A DNA stretch of 64,000 nt. Origin: Caldilineaceae bacterium (GTDB taxonomy: Bacteria; Chloroflexota; Anaerolineae; Caldilineales; Caldilineaceae). The stretch covers positions 124,001-188,000 of the forward strand of contig JACKBA010000002.1 in NCBI GenBank assembly GCA_020634815.1, read 5' to 3'. The position numbers and the translations under genes are program-made. Below the pieces are notes generated by a model. That model was not told the origin of the DNA and made no database searches. It saw nothing but the letters and a program-made list of their open reading frames with translations. Shown here in pieces: positions 18,949 through 27,561 of the stretch. Every line of letters starts with the position of its first letter. The first letter of the stretch is position 1.

Positions 18949-19638
18949 TTGGCGGCAACTGCCTTGACCGGTGCGAAGCCGGTCGCTCTCGTCGTTTTCC
19001 TCGAAAATGTCGGTCACATCCAGGGACTGTCGCTGCCCGGCTGGGCGATGGCGGCGGTCGACTGGGTGACCGAGGAGTATGCCAAGGTGCTGCTGCACCT
19101 CTACGGCGCCCATCGTCGCTACGATCGGGTCATCATCCTCGAAGATGCCGACACCACCGGGCCGAACCTGGCTCGAACGCTACTCTCCGCAAGCAGAACT
19201 CACACGCTGGACCTATTGCTGCTCGTGCATGGCGAAAATGGCGTCCTGGTCGGCTATCGCGGCAAAGAATTTGTCGGTGCGGAGACCTTTGACGCGCTGC
19301 GCACCGTCTATCGCGACGACCCGTCGAGCCTGGACCTGCGCGCCGTCTACGGGCTGAACTGTTATGGCCTGTCGCTGGCGTGGAACTGGATGTCGTTGGG
19401 CGCGCAAGTGGCGAACGGCGCGGCGGGTGTCAACTGGTTTCCGGAGCCCAGCCTCTCCGTCTTTTTGCGCAATTGGCTGCGCGGCGAGCCTTACAGCAAG
19501 GCCGTGCAGTGCAGCAACGAGAGCGCCAACCGCTGGTGGCGGCGCATCCTGCCGCGCCGTGCCGAGGCTGATCACCCCTGGATCACCAGCAGCCGGCAGG
19601 TGGTCGTCGGGCAGCGCGACGTGACGATTCACGGCTGA
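18949..19638 (+). CDS. putative caspase-like (clan CD) cysteine peptidase
   Basis: 229 residues, probable TTG start three bases after the preceding stop. The core resembles a caspase/CHAT-type fold: a hydrophobic strand ending in His-Gly (LDLLLLVHGENG, His94) and a second strand ending in Asn-Cys-Tyr-Gly (LRAVYGLNCYG, Cys138), 44 residues apart, followed by GAQVANGAAGVNWFPEP. This His-Gly ... x-Cys-x-Gly layout is the clan CD dyad signature. There is no signal peptide, pro-domain or fused effector. Family assignment is my inference from the motif; a non-peptidase Rossmann-like protein is the alternative. Forms an operon with the 97-residue gene. Confidence 0.6.
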   Translation: MAATALTGAKPVALVVFLENVGHIQGLSLPGWAMAAVDWVTEEYAKVLLHLYGAHRRYDRVIILEDADTTGPNLARTLLSASRTHTLDLLLLVHGENGVLVGYRGKEFVGAETFDALRTVYRDDPSSLDLRAVYGLNCYGLSLAWNWMSLGAQVANGAAGVNWFPEPSLSVFLRNWLRGEPYSKAVQCSNESANRWWRRILPRRAEADHPWITSSRQVVVGQRDVTIHG

Positions 19639-19659
19639 TACCCTGGAACTCGCCAATCA

Positions 19660-19691
19660 AAAAGGGGCCGTCACGTACGACGACCCCTTTT
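19660..19691. terminator. bidirectional terminator
   Basis: AAAAGGGG arm and CCCCTTTT arm with a short GTC/GAC extension and 6-nt loop, between the convergent peptidase-like gene and the multi-cNMP-domain gene. Confidence 0.85.
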
Positions 19692-19710
19692 GTATCTCAG
19701 CACATCCTGC

Positions 19711-22350
19711 TTATTTCGTAGCTTTCTGATAAAGCAGGTAGTACGCGACGTGGATGCCTTTGAAGCGGTTGGCAAGGTCGCCCATGCCGGCGCCGCTCAG
19801 AACGTCGCTGGGCAGGCCTTCCACCTTCACATTGTAGGCATAGCCTGACGCGTACATCTGGTAGTTGAAGCCATAGTCGGGGGCGGGCTTGTCCTCGAGT
19901 GCGGCCGTGTAGTTGCCGTCACCCCAGTAGACGGTCACCGGCTGGCCCTGGACGCGGTTGCCGTTCTCGTCGAGCACATCGACATAGATGTGATGCTTGC
20001 CGCCGGCTTGCTGTTCATCTTCCCAACGCACTTCGATCAGCCGCCAGTACTGCTGTCCCGGCGCAACTTCGGCATCCTGGATGTTGATACCAAGCTGGCC
20101 CAAGCGCGAATCGAGATTGCGCGGCGCGGCGGCCGCAGCGGCAACGACCGCTTCCTCGGCTGGTGCCTCGGCAGCGGCGGCTTCTTCCACCGGTGCCGCA
20201 GCAAACGCTTCGACCGGGGCCGCGGCGGCAACGTCGGAGAATGCCTGCACGATGATCTCCGGCGTGGGCGTGGGCAGCGGCGTGCTTGTCGGCTGTGGCG
20301 TCGATGTGGGCAGCGGCGTGGGCGTCGGGAAAGGCGTGTACGTCGGCGTCGGCGGTACGAGCGAATCGGCCTGGCGCAGTGCTTCGGCAACGCCCTGGTC
20401 GGCAGAAGCAACTTCAAAGCTGCCCTTGGCGTAGACCTCATCCAGCGCACTGTTCAGTGTTGCCGCTGCGGCCCTGCTCGCCGGACCGACACCGTTCATG
20501 ATCGCCATGACCGTGAACGGAATCGTGATGCAGAGGAACAGGATGAAGAGCATCATCAGCAGGATGAAGCGCAGCCTGGCACCGCCAGACATATTACCGT
20601 ACCACTCGCCGAAACCCTGGCGCCGGCGGCGCGGTGCTTCGGCTTCGGTGGCATAGGCGGCCTGCTGGCGCCGCCGTGACGGAACGCTCTCCATAGGTGG
20701 CGGCGGGAGATTAGCGGGCGCAGGCGCGCCGGCTGGAGCAGCGGCTGCCTCGCTCATGCGCTGGCTGATGATACGCGTGATGCTGATGGCGATCCCAGGG
20801 TAGCGGTTCATCAGCATGTCGAGATCGGACTTGTTCAGCGTCCACACGTCGACGTCGGATTCGGCGCTGGCTGTGGTGTTGTGCGGCTGCTCGGTAATCA
20901 GCGCCCGCTCGCCAAACGACTCGCCGGCGCCGAGCAGATAGGCGCCGCCGTTGAGCGCCTGCACGCGCACGTTGCCCTTGTCGATCAAGTAGAGTTTGTC
21001 GGCCGGTGCGCTCGTGCGGAAGATGATTTCGCCGCTGCGATAGCGCATGGGACGCAACAGCGCGGCGACCTGCTTCAACTCCGACGGGTTGATGTCCGCA
21101 AAGAGGGCGAACTGGCGCAGCGCCTGCTCGTCCGATGCGCCGGCCGTCGCAAGCCGTGTGGCGACGCCCTGACTCAGCGCCTTGCCCACAGCCGGGTTCT
21201 GCGCCGATAGCGCGTCCAGGTCGCTCTTGTTGAGAATCCAGAGATTGGTGTTGCGCGTGGCGGTGGCATCTTCGACGCGAATCTGGCCGGTCAGCAGGCT
21301 CAGTTCACCGAAGAAGCCGTCTGAGCCGATGCGCCCGATCTCCTCGACGATGCCGACCGCATTCTCGGCGGTCAATTCGATCTCGCCGGACTCGACCAGG
21401 TACATGGCATCGCCCACTTCGCCGATGCGGTAGACGCGCTCGCCGGCGGGGACGTGCTGCAAGACCATACGCTGTGCCATGGCCTGCACGGCCTGGGGCG
21501 GCAACTGCGCAAAGATCGGCATCTGCGACAGGCGCATGACGGCCTGCATCTGGTCGGCGCGGCTGAGACGGGCGCGCACATTGCGGCCCAGACTGCGGCG
21601 CAGACCCGGCTGGCGGCTGGCCAGCGTCTGGAAGTCGTCGGCGGAGAGCGCCCACAGCAGCGTCTCCTCGCGGGCGACGGCGGTGGACGTGTGCGGCTTG
21701 GCCGTCAGCAGCGCCAGCGCGCCGAGCAATTGACCCGGGCCGGCTTCCAGCTTGTCGCCGTCCGCGCCGTCACCCTGCACGTCGATGCAGCCGCTCTCGA
21801 TGAGGAAGATGCCGCCGGCATAGTCGCCGGAGCGAAAGAGATATTGCCCGGCCGAGACCTTGCGCGGCTCCAGTTGCTCGGCCATGGCCTGCAACGTATG
21901 GCGGGGCAGCCCGTTGATCTCCGGCGTCTTGGCGAGTTGCTGGATCAGGTAATCCTGCATCTGCGCGATGAGGCTGCCGAAGTTCTGGCTCAGCTTGAGG
22001 CCGATGGACGGCTGCGCCACGATGATGGCGCGCAGATCCTTGTCGCTCAACTTCCAGTATTCGAGTTCGGAGGCGGCATGGGCGCTCACATCATAGGGGA
22101 GCGAGCGATAAAGGCTGTCCTCGCCCAGCACGCTGCCGGGACCCAGGGTTGCCAGGTTGCTGCCACCGGCCGTAAAGAGGCGGACAAAGCCCTTGCCCAA
22201 CAGAAAGAGGCCGTCGGCCGTATCGCCAACCTGGAACAGCACATCCCCGCTGGCGGCCTTGGCCTGTACAAAGCGTTCGTCAAGGATATTTTGTTCTTCG
22301 GGCGCCAGCCCCGCAAAGAGCGGCGCGAATTGAATAAACTCTTGTTTCAA
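19711..22350 (-). CDS. membrane protein with four tandem cyclic-nucleotide-binding (CRP-fold) domains
   Basis: 879 residues from a TTG at 22350 with GGAGGG and AAGGGG just upstream. Four cNMP-type beta-rolls follow each other in the cytoplasmic part (about 8-120, 140-255, 275-390, 405-520), recognisable by repeats such as GDVLFQVGDTADGLFLLGKG, GQYLFRSGDYAGGIFLIESG, GERVYRIGEVGDAMYLVESG and GEIIFRTSAPADKLYLIDKG. A basic stretch precedes one membrane segment (FILLMMLFILFLCITIPF, about 607-625), then a Thr/Pro repeat linker (PTPTYTPFPTPTPLPTSTP) and an extracytoplasmic C-terminal domain with YWGDGNYTAALEDKPAPDYG. No HTH or kinase is present, so it may be a nucleotide sensor acting across the membrane. 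Followed by no gene on its strand until the terminator. Confidence 0.87.
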   Translation of the reverse strand: MKQEFIQFAPLFAGLAPEEQNILDERFVQAKAASGDVLFQVGDTADGLFLLGKGFVRLFTAGGSNLATLGPGSVLGEDSLYRSLPYDVSAHAASELEYWKLSDKDLRAIIVAQPSIGLKLSQNFGSLIAQMQDYLIQQLAKTPEINGLPRHTLQAMAEQLEPRKVSAGQYLFRSGDYAGGIFLIESGCIDVQGDGADGDKLEAGPGQLLGALALLTAKPHTSTAVAREETLLWALSADDFQTLASRQPGLRRSLGRNVRARLSRADQMQAVMRLSQMPIFAQLPPQAVQAMAQRMVLQHVPAGERVYRIGEVGDAMYLVESGEIELTAENAVGIVEEIGRIGSDGFFGELSLLTGQIRVEDATATRNTNLWILNKSDLDALSAQNPAVGKALSQGVATRLATAGASDEQALRQFALFADINPSELKQVAALLRPMRYRSGEIIFRTSAPADKLYLIDKGNVRVQALNGGAYLLGAGESFGERALITEQPHNTTASAESDVDVWTLNKSDLDMLMNRYPGIAISITRIISQRMSEAAAAPAGAPAPANLPPPPMESVPSRRRQQAAYATEAEAPRRRRQGFGEWYGNMSGGARLRFILLMMLFILFLCITIPFTVMAIMNGVGPASRAAAATLNSALDEVYAKGSFEVASADQGVAEALRQADSLVPPTPTYTPFPTPTPLPTSTPQPTSTPLPTPTPEIIVQAFSDVAAAAPVEAFAAAPVEEAAAAEAPAEEAVVAAAAAAPRNLDSRLGQLGINIQDAEVAPGQQYWRLIEVRWEDEQQAGGKHHIYVDVLDENGNRVQGQPVTVYWGDGNYTAALEDKPAPDYGFNYQMYASGYAYNVKVEGLPSDVLSGAGMGDLANRFKGIHVAYYLLYQKATK

Positions 22351-22448
22351 AACCCCTTCCCTCCAGTGTTGGAAAGGTTTGGGACACCATGCTGCTCCTA
22401 CCGGTCCGTTCTGCGATTATCGCACCGGACAGGCAGGTCTGCAAAGCA

Positions 22449-23861
22449 TCAATACTTGCGTTGGAAGGTGACCGTCCAGCTATAGTGGCCCTTGCAGGGC
22501 GGATAGGGTGAATTCACCCAGGTATTGCACTGTGCCTGGTCGGTGCAGTATTGCGCTGCGATCAAGGTGTCAATCGGAATCTCGCGCGGGTCGGTGGTGA
22601 GACCGTACGCGGTGTCGCTGGTCACTTCGCGGCCGTCGGCATCCTTGGCAACCGCCAGATACTGCCCGCCGCCAAGGACGAACTCAGCCTGGCCGTCGCC
22701 CTTGCCCTGCGAGCCGGTGACGATCGTCTCCTGTGCGCCGAGCAAGCCCTTGACGGCCACGCCGTTGATCGGGCTGCCATTGGCGTCGAGCACGACGGCG
22801 ACCAACTGGCGTTTCTCGCCACAGGTGACCGTCGGACCGTCGAGGAAGCCGCCATTCTCAAAGACATCCCACAATCGGATGTTGGTCACACGGAAATCCG
22901 GCCCGTCGGCCACAGGTGCCGGTTGTTCGGCCGGCTGCTCTGCCGGCGCTTCGGCAACCGGCGCCTCCGTCGCAACCTCTGCCGGTGCTTCAGCGGCGGG
23001 TGCCGCGGGCGGTGGCGTCGGGATGTCGCTGGCAACGGCCACGCTGCTCACGTCGCCGCTCGTCTGTAACAACTGGCCAAAGACCCAGCCGGTGGCGCCG
23101 CTGGAAACGGTCACCTGCCACCAGTCGCCTGCCGGATTCTTGCCGACGATGTCGACTGCCTCGTCCGGGTTGAGCGCCGCCACGGTGCCGAACTCGGTGC
23201 CGGGGCCGCTGCGTACGTTGATCAGGCCGGTGGACTTGCCCTGCGGCGATGTGGGCGCAACCGGCTCCGGCGTCGCGGTCGGCAGCGCGGCCAGCGTCAC
23301 AGCGGTGGGCGTCGCCGTAGGAGCGGGCGCGCTATCCGGCGTCGCTGCGGCTTCTGCCGGCGCCGCCTGTGATGACTGCGCACTTTCGCCCTGGACGACC
23401 ACCGGCTCGACCGGCGCCAGTTCGAAGGTCGGCGTCGGTTCTGCCAGCCCCTGCTGTTGTGCGTAGGAGCGGATCGCGGCCGACTGGATATCGAGCGCCT
23501 CCGTCAATTCCACCAGCGCAGCGGCCAACGCCGGATCAGCGCCGCTGGCAATCAAGTCCTCGGTCTGGAGCATGAGCCACTGGCGCGGGTTGGCGACGTC
23601 GAGCCCGTCAAGCGCCGCGCGTGCGGCGGAGGCATCCTGATCGGCCTGGAATTGCTGGGCAATACGCGCCGTCTCTGCCCGAACCTGCTCGTCGTTGCTG
23701 GCCGCCTGGGCCGGGCCGCATGCAGCCAACAGCATCAGCGTTGCAGCGAGCAACAGAAGCATGGCTGCCAGGCGGAGCGTGCGTTGGTTGCGGGAGGGGT
23801 GAAACGGAAAACGAGTAGAACGGGGCGAATATGGGATATTTGAACGGATAGCTCTATCCAT
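22449..23861 (-). CDS. SH3b-domain lipoprotein
   Basis: 470 residues. A basic N-terminus, hydrophobic core AAMLLLLAATLMLLAACG with a lipobox (LAAC, Cys about 48) marks a lipoprotein. After an Ala/Pro/Thr-rich linker an SH3b domain is clear (about 210-270: GLINVRSGPGTEFGTVAALN and GATGWVFGQLL). A second low-complexity linker leads to a C-terminal domain that starts DFRVTNIRLWDVFENGG and contains a Cys pair region (QYCTDQAQCNTW). SH3b domains often bind peptidoglycan or other wall polymers. It is directly upstream, on the same strand, of the four-cNMP-domain gene, and both have extracytoplasmic domains on PT-rich stalks, so a shared envelope function is likely. Confidence 0.85.
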   Translation of the reverse strand: MDRAIRSNIPYSPRSTRFPFHPSRNQRTLRLAAMLLLLAATLMLLAACGPAQAASNDEQVRAETARIAQQFQADQDASAARAALDGLDVANPRQWLMLQTEDLIASGADPALAAALVELTEALDIQSAAIRSYAQQQGLAEPTPTFELAPVEPVVVQGESAQSSQAAPAEAAATPDSAPAPTATPTAVTLAALPTATPEPVAPTSPQGKSTGLINVRSGPGTEFGTVAALNPDEAVDIVGKNPAGDWWQVTVSSGATGWVFGQLLQTSGDVSSVAVASDIPTPPPAAPAAEAPAEVATEAPVAEAPAEQPAEQPAPVADGPDFRVTNIRLWDVFENGGFLDGPTVTCGEKRQLVAVVLDANGSPINGVAVKGLLGAQETIVTGSQGKGDGQAEFVLGGGQYLAVAKDADGREVTSDTAYGLTTDPREIPIDTLIAAQYCTDQAQCNTWVNSPYPPCKGHYSWTVTFQRKY

Positions 23862-24086
23862 CGTACTCTGTCACAGTGTCGGGCCATCTACCAAAACAAA
23901 TGCCACGTACGAAACGAAGCTGCCGGACGGTAACCTCGTAAGTGCGTGGCCCGTTGGATGATAGCTGCCAGGTGCATCGTCGGCGGCCGGAATCGAAAAA
24001 CATCATCACTCCAGTCTACCGCTGCACTTTGCCGCGTGCTGGACGATTCTCCGGCACTTGTCCTCCGCCAATCTGTTTCCGAAACG

Positions 24087-24115
24087 CTGCCCGGCCTGCT
24101 ATAATGGCCGGGCAG
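24087..24115. terminator. stem-loop downstream of tRNA-Leu
   Basis: Perfect 10-bp stem CTGCCCGGCC / GGCCGGGCAG with a 9-nt loop, 23 bp past the 3' end of tRNA-Leu. There is no T-run, so it may be a processing or stabilising hairpin. Confidence 0.5.
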
Positions 24116-24136
24116 ATGTGCCGGAAACCGTACTCT

Positions 24137-24219
<83 letters not shown>

Positions 24220-24329
24220 TAACGCAAAAGCATCCGTCAGTATACTAAGCGGGGTCACAATCGTCAAATGGATGCGCTGGAAACACCCACAATCATTGGC
24301 GAGCCCGCTGCAACGATGAGGTCCGCGTT

Positions 24330-24986
24330 CTGAGCGCAACAGCCGTCGGCGAAGAGGCCGTCATCGCCCGCGCGGTGAAGGGTGACCTCGATGCCTTCAA
24401 TCAACTGGTCGTTACCTATCAGAACCTGGCCTACAGCGTCGCCTATCGTACGCTGCAGGATGACGCGGCCGCGGCCGACGCCGTGCAGGACAGCTTCATC
24501 AAGGCCTATCGTGCCATCGAGAACTTTCAGGGCGGGAGCTTCAAGAGCTGGATCATCCGTATCGTAGCCAACACCTGCTACGACCAACTCCGCAGCCGCC
24601 AACGCCGCTTCACCGACAGTCTCGACGACATGGCCGAGACCGAGGAGTATGTGCCGGCCCTGGAAGACCCTGCCGGCGACCCCCACGACCGATTCGAGCA
24701 GGTCGAACTGGGCGCACTCATCGAGCGCAGCTTTGCCGCCTTGCCGGCCGACCAGCGCCTCGTGCTTACCCTGTGCGATGTACACGGCTTCGCCTACGAC
24801 GAGATTGCTGAAATGACCGGCGTGCCCATGGGCACCGTCAAGTCGCGCATCAATCGTGCGCGAGCACGCGTGCGCGACTATCTGCTACAGTACCCGGAAC
24901 TATTGCCGTCGACATTCCGTCCTAAGGATGGAGCAGGCCGCCTTGCCGGTTCGGCGGAAGACGGCGAGGCCCAGAACGAATCATGA
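24330..24986 (+). CDS. ECF (RpoE-like) RNA polymerase sigma factor
   Basis: A group 4 sigma factor with region 2 (GDLDAFNQLVVTYQNLAYSV, then DAVQDSFIKAYRAIENFQ) and region 4 (RLVLTLCDVHGFAYDEIAEM, PMGTVKSRINRARARV). The start is uncertain: the GTG at 24375 would cut off the first helix and has no ribosome site, whereas a CTG at 24330 adds LSATAVGEEAVIARAV, restores the usual family N-terminus and has ATGAGG eight bases upstream; I use the latter. The stop overlaps the anti-sigma start (ATGA), the standard sigma/anti-sigma pairing. A linker of about 30 residues between regions 2 and 4 is acidic. Confidence 0.92.
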   Translation: MSATAVGEEAVIARAVKGDLDAFNQLVVTYQNLAYSVAYRTLQDDAAAADAVQDSFIKAYRAIENFQGGSFKSWIIRIVANTCYDQLRSRQRRFTDSLDDMAETEEYVPALEDPAGDPHDRFEQVELGALIERSFAALPADQRLVLTLCDVHGFAYDEIAEMTGVPMGTVKSRINRARARVRDYLLQYPELLPSTFRPKDGAGRLAGSAEDGEAQNES

Positions 24987-26302
24987 CGACATCACGCTAC
25001 CCAGACATCACGGACGAACTGCTGTCCGCTTATATCGACGGGGCTGTGACCGGCGCCGAACGGGTTGCTGTCGAGCAGGCGGTCCAGGACGACCCCGATG
25101 TGGCCTGGCGCTTGTCGACGCTACAAGAGACCGTACGCTTGTTACGCTCGCTGCCCGCAGTGCAGGCGCCGCGATCGTTCGTGTTGACGGCCGAGCAACT
25201 GGGCCAGGCCATGCCGGAAGCAGCCCTCTCCGGCGGCGTGAGCGTGGAGCGGGTGCCCGTTGCCGGGACGACGAAGTCGCCGCCCACCTCCCCGGCGCCG
25301 GGGATCTGGGAGCGAATCACCGATGGCTGGCGCGGCTTCTGGCAGGGCGGCAGCCCGGCGCTGCGCAATGCCATGGCCGCCAGCATGGCGGCGTTGCTTC
25401 TGCTATTGATCGTGCCGTCGCTACTCTCGACGCAAGAATCCTCGCTCACGTATCAGGCGCAACCGTCGCCGGCCGGCGATGCTCTAATGTCCCAGGTGAC
25501 CACGCTTTCGGCGAAAGAATTGCAGCGCCGGGAGGTAGCTTCCGGCCAAAGTGCGGCGCCCGCGCAGGAAGCTGCGGTCGCAGCGAGCGAAGCGGAAGCA
25601 CCGGCGGTCGAACAAGCCGTGATAGAAATGGCCGTGCCCGAACCGGCTCTAGATCGTGCCGCGGTCGAAGAAGGGATGACTGCGGAGTCGGCGGCGCCCG
25701 CCGTAGCGGAGATGGTCGCAGCCGCCCCGGCGCCTGACAGCGCGCGCGTGATGGATAGCCAGCCTTCCGTGGCCGCTGCCGCAGCGATGCCGGCCCCGGC
25801 AGCCGAGGAGGATGTCCTGGCGTTTGCGCCCAGTGCTGCCGGCGAAGCAGAGGCCGGCGCTGCCGCACCCGCGCTGGCGGCTGCCGCACCGGCTGGCGAA
25901 GAGCTGGAGTCGGCAGCGGCAGATGAGGCCGTGCTTTCCCCCACTGCGACTGCGCTCCCCGAAGCTGCGGCAAGTGTGGAGAGTCCTGCAAGTGCGGAGA
26001 GCCAGCCCGCCGCCGAAGAGGCAGCTATGCCGGCTACACAGATGCCGGTGGCTACACCGACTGCGCTGTCTCAGCCTGAAAGCCCGGCGCCCGCTGTCGT
26101 GATGGCGCCCGTCGCAACACGCGTGCAGCCGTCGACAGATAACATGGCACGCATTGCCGTAGAGCGGCAATCCAGCCGCGCGGCGCAACCTGCATCCAGC
26201 CCCGCGACCCAGAACCCGACGTGGCTGTGGGCGCAACTGGCCGCGGCCGCGGCGATGCTCGTCTTTGGCCTCCTCTGGTGGCGCAGCCGCCGCACAGCCT
26301 GA
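24983..26302 (+). CDS. anti-sigma factor, transmembrane, with long Ala/Pro/Glu-rich outer part
   Basis: 439 residues overlapping the sigma gene by four bases. The N-terminal about 70 residues (DITDELLSAYIDGAVTGAER, VAVEQAVQDDPDVAWRLSTL) match the cytoplasmic anti-sigma domain that clamps an ECF sigma; no zinc HxxxCxxC motif is seen. A membrane segment at about 135-150 (AASMAALLLLLIVPSLL) is followed by about 260 residues of low-complexity Ala/Pro/Glu sequence and a second membrane segment near the C-terminus (AAAAAMLVFGLLWW) ending in basic RSRRTA. The loop between the two segments would be outside and could sense envelope state or be cleaved to release sigma. That regulation is inferred from family behaviour. 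Confidence 0.85.
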   Translation: MTTSRYPDITDELLSAYIDGAVTGAERVAVEQAVQDDPDVAWRLSTLQETVRLLRSLPAVQAPRSFVLTAEQLGQAMPEAALSGGVSVERVPVAGTTKSPPTSPAPGIWERITDGWRGFWQGGSPALRNAMAASMAALLLLLIVPSLLSTQESSLTYQAQPSPAGDALMSQVTTLSAKELQRREVASGQSAAPAQEAAVAASEAEAPAVEQAVIEMAVPEPALDRAAVEEGMTAESAAPAVAEMVAAAPAPDSARVMDSQPSVAAAAAMPAPAAEEDVLAFAPSAAGEAEAGAAAPALAAAAPAGEELESAAADEAVLSPTATALPEAAASVESPASAESQPAAEEAAMPATQMPVATPTALSQPESPAPAVVMAPVATRVQPSTDNMARIAVERQSSRAAQPASSPATQNPTWLWAQLAAAAAMLVFGLLWWRSRRTA

Positions 26303-26310
26303 GCGGATCT

Positions 26311-27138
26311 ATGCCTGAACTACCCGAAGTCGAAACCTATGTCCGCGAACTTGCGCCGGAACTGGCAGGCCGCCAGGTGCTCGGCGCGCGCGTCAACTGG
26401 TCGCGCACCATCGCCACTCCGGATGCCGAGCACTTCCCCGGCTTGATCGCCGGCCAGCGCTTTGTCACCTTTGGCCGGCGCGGCAAGTATATGCTGCTGG
26501 GGCTGGCGAGCGGAATGACCCTCATCGTCCATTTGCGCATGACGGGCCATCTGCGCGTCGAGGCCGGCGACGCCGTCATCGACCAGCACACGCACGTGGT
26601 CATGCCGCTGGACGACGGCCGCCTGCTGCTCTTTCAAGACTCACGCAAGTTTGGCCGCATCTGGCTTGTGCCAGACGCTGAAGTCGTCCTGGCGCGGCTG
26701 GGGCCGGAACCGTTGGAAGATTCGTTTACCGTGGATGGCTTTGGCCTCCGGCTCAACGGCCGCTCCGCCAGCATCAAGACGCTGCTGCTCGACCAGAGCA
26801 TTGTGGCCGGCGTGGGCAACATCTATGCGGACGAAGCGCTCTTTCGGGCGGGGATCCTACCGGCACGCGCGGCGGGTACGCTGGAGGCCGGTGAAGTGGC
26901 GGCGCTCCATGCTGCAATTCGCGCTGTGCTGGAGGAGGGGATCGCCAAGGCCGGCAGCAGCCTGGGCAAGAGCGGCCTGCAAAACTACGTGCGACCGGGC
27001 GGGGAGCTGGGTGGTTTTCAGGACGAGTTCAAGGTCTTCCGCCGCACAGGGCTGCCCTGTCCTGTGTGCGGCACGCCCGTGGAACGAATCGTGCTGGGGC
27101 AGCGCAGTACACACTTCTGCCCGGTGTGCCAGCGCTGA
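26311..27138 (+). CDS. mutM: formamidopyrimidine-DNA glycosylase (Fpg/MutM)
   Basis: 275 residues. A bifunctional base-excision repair glycosylase/AP lyase for oxidised purines. It has the catalytic N-terminus MPELPEVETYVREL (Pro2, Glu3 after Met removal), the loop RRGKYMLLGL with the conserved Lys, the helix-two-turn-helix LLDQSIVAGVGNIYADEALF, and the C-terminal zinc finger CPVCGTPVERI ... FCPVCQR with all four cysteines. Starts nine bases after the anti-sigma stop and may be transcribed with it. Confidence 0.96.
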   Translation: MPELPEVETYVRELAPELAGRQVLGARVNWSRTIATPDAEHFPGLIAGQRFVTFGRRGKYMLLGLASGMTLIVHLRMTGHLRVEAGDAVIDQHTHVVMPLDDGRLLLFQDSRKFGRIWLVPDAEVVLARLGPEPLEDSFTVDGFGLRLNGRSASIKTLLLDQSIVAGVGNIYADEALFRAGILPARAAGTLEAGEVAALHAAIRAVLEEGIAKAGSSLGKSGLQNYVRPGGELGGFQDEFKVFRRTGLPCPVCGTPVERIVLGQRSTHFCPVCQR

Positions 27139-27156
27139 CCGCCGGCAATGTGCCGA

Positions 27157-27390
27157 CTACGCGCCGGTGCTGCCGTTGGCGCCGGGCTTGCGGTAGTCGA
27201 CGATCTGACGGCGCAACTGGCGCTCTTTTTCCTCGGCCGCACGCCGCCCTTCATCGAAGGCAAAGTCCAACCGTGAGCGGTACTCGGCATCGTAGGTCGT
27301 GTCGTCGGCCGGCCCCAGGAAGTAGTTGAGGGCCATTCCCACTGCGGCGCCCATGGCTGCGCCAATCAACAGATACATTGTCTTGCTCAT
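27157..27390 (-). CDS. small YtxH-like membrane protein
   Basis: 77 residues. One Gly/Ala-rich membrane segment MYLLIGAAMGAAVGMALNYF (about 5-24) followed by LGPADD and a charged amphipathic tail with RRAAEEKERQLRRQI. This is the layout of YtxH-type or glycine-zipper small envelope proteins. The role is unknown. Convergent with mutM and downstream, on the same strand, of the PspC-domain gene but separated from it by a terminator. Confidence 0.75.
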   Translation of the reverse strand: MSKTMYLLIGAAMGAAVGMALNYFLGPADDTTYDAEYRSRLDFAFDEGRRAAEEKERQLRRQIVDYRKPGANGSTGA

Positions 27391-27479
27391 CGTCCCATCC
27401 TCCCTCTCTGGGTGCCGCCCCGGTGCGCCCGGGCAGCGATCTCTGCCGCATTATACCTGTGTGGCGCCGTCTCCGGAAA

Positions 27480-27514
27480 AGCAGAAAGGTGGCTCAGTCT
27501 GCCACCTTTCTGCT
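27480..27514 (-). terminator. rho-independent terminator after the PspC-domain gene
   Basis: Perfect 14-bp stem AGCAGAAAGGTGGC / GCCACCTTTCTGCT, 7-nt loop, followed on the minus strand by TTTTCC. Confidence 0.88.
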
Positions 27515-27561
27515 CAGTCAGTTGATGATTGCTCACGGCGGAGCAGCCGTTGAGGTGTTGG

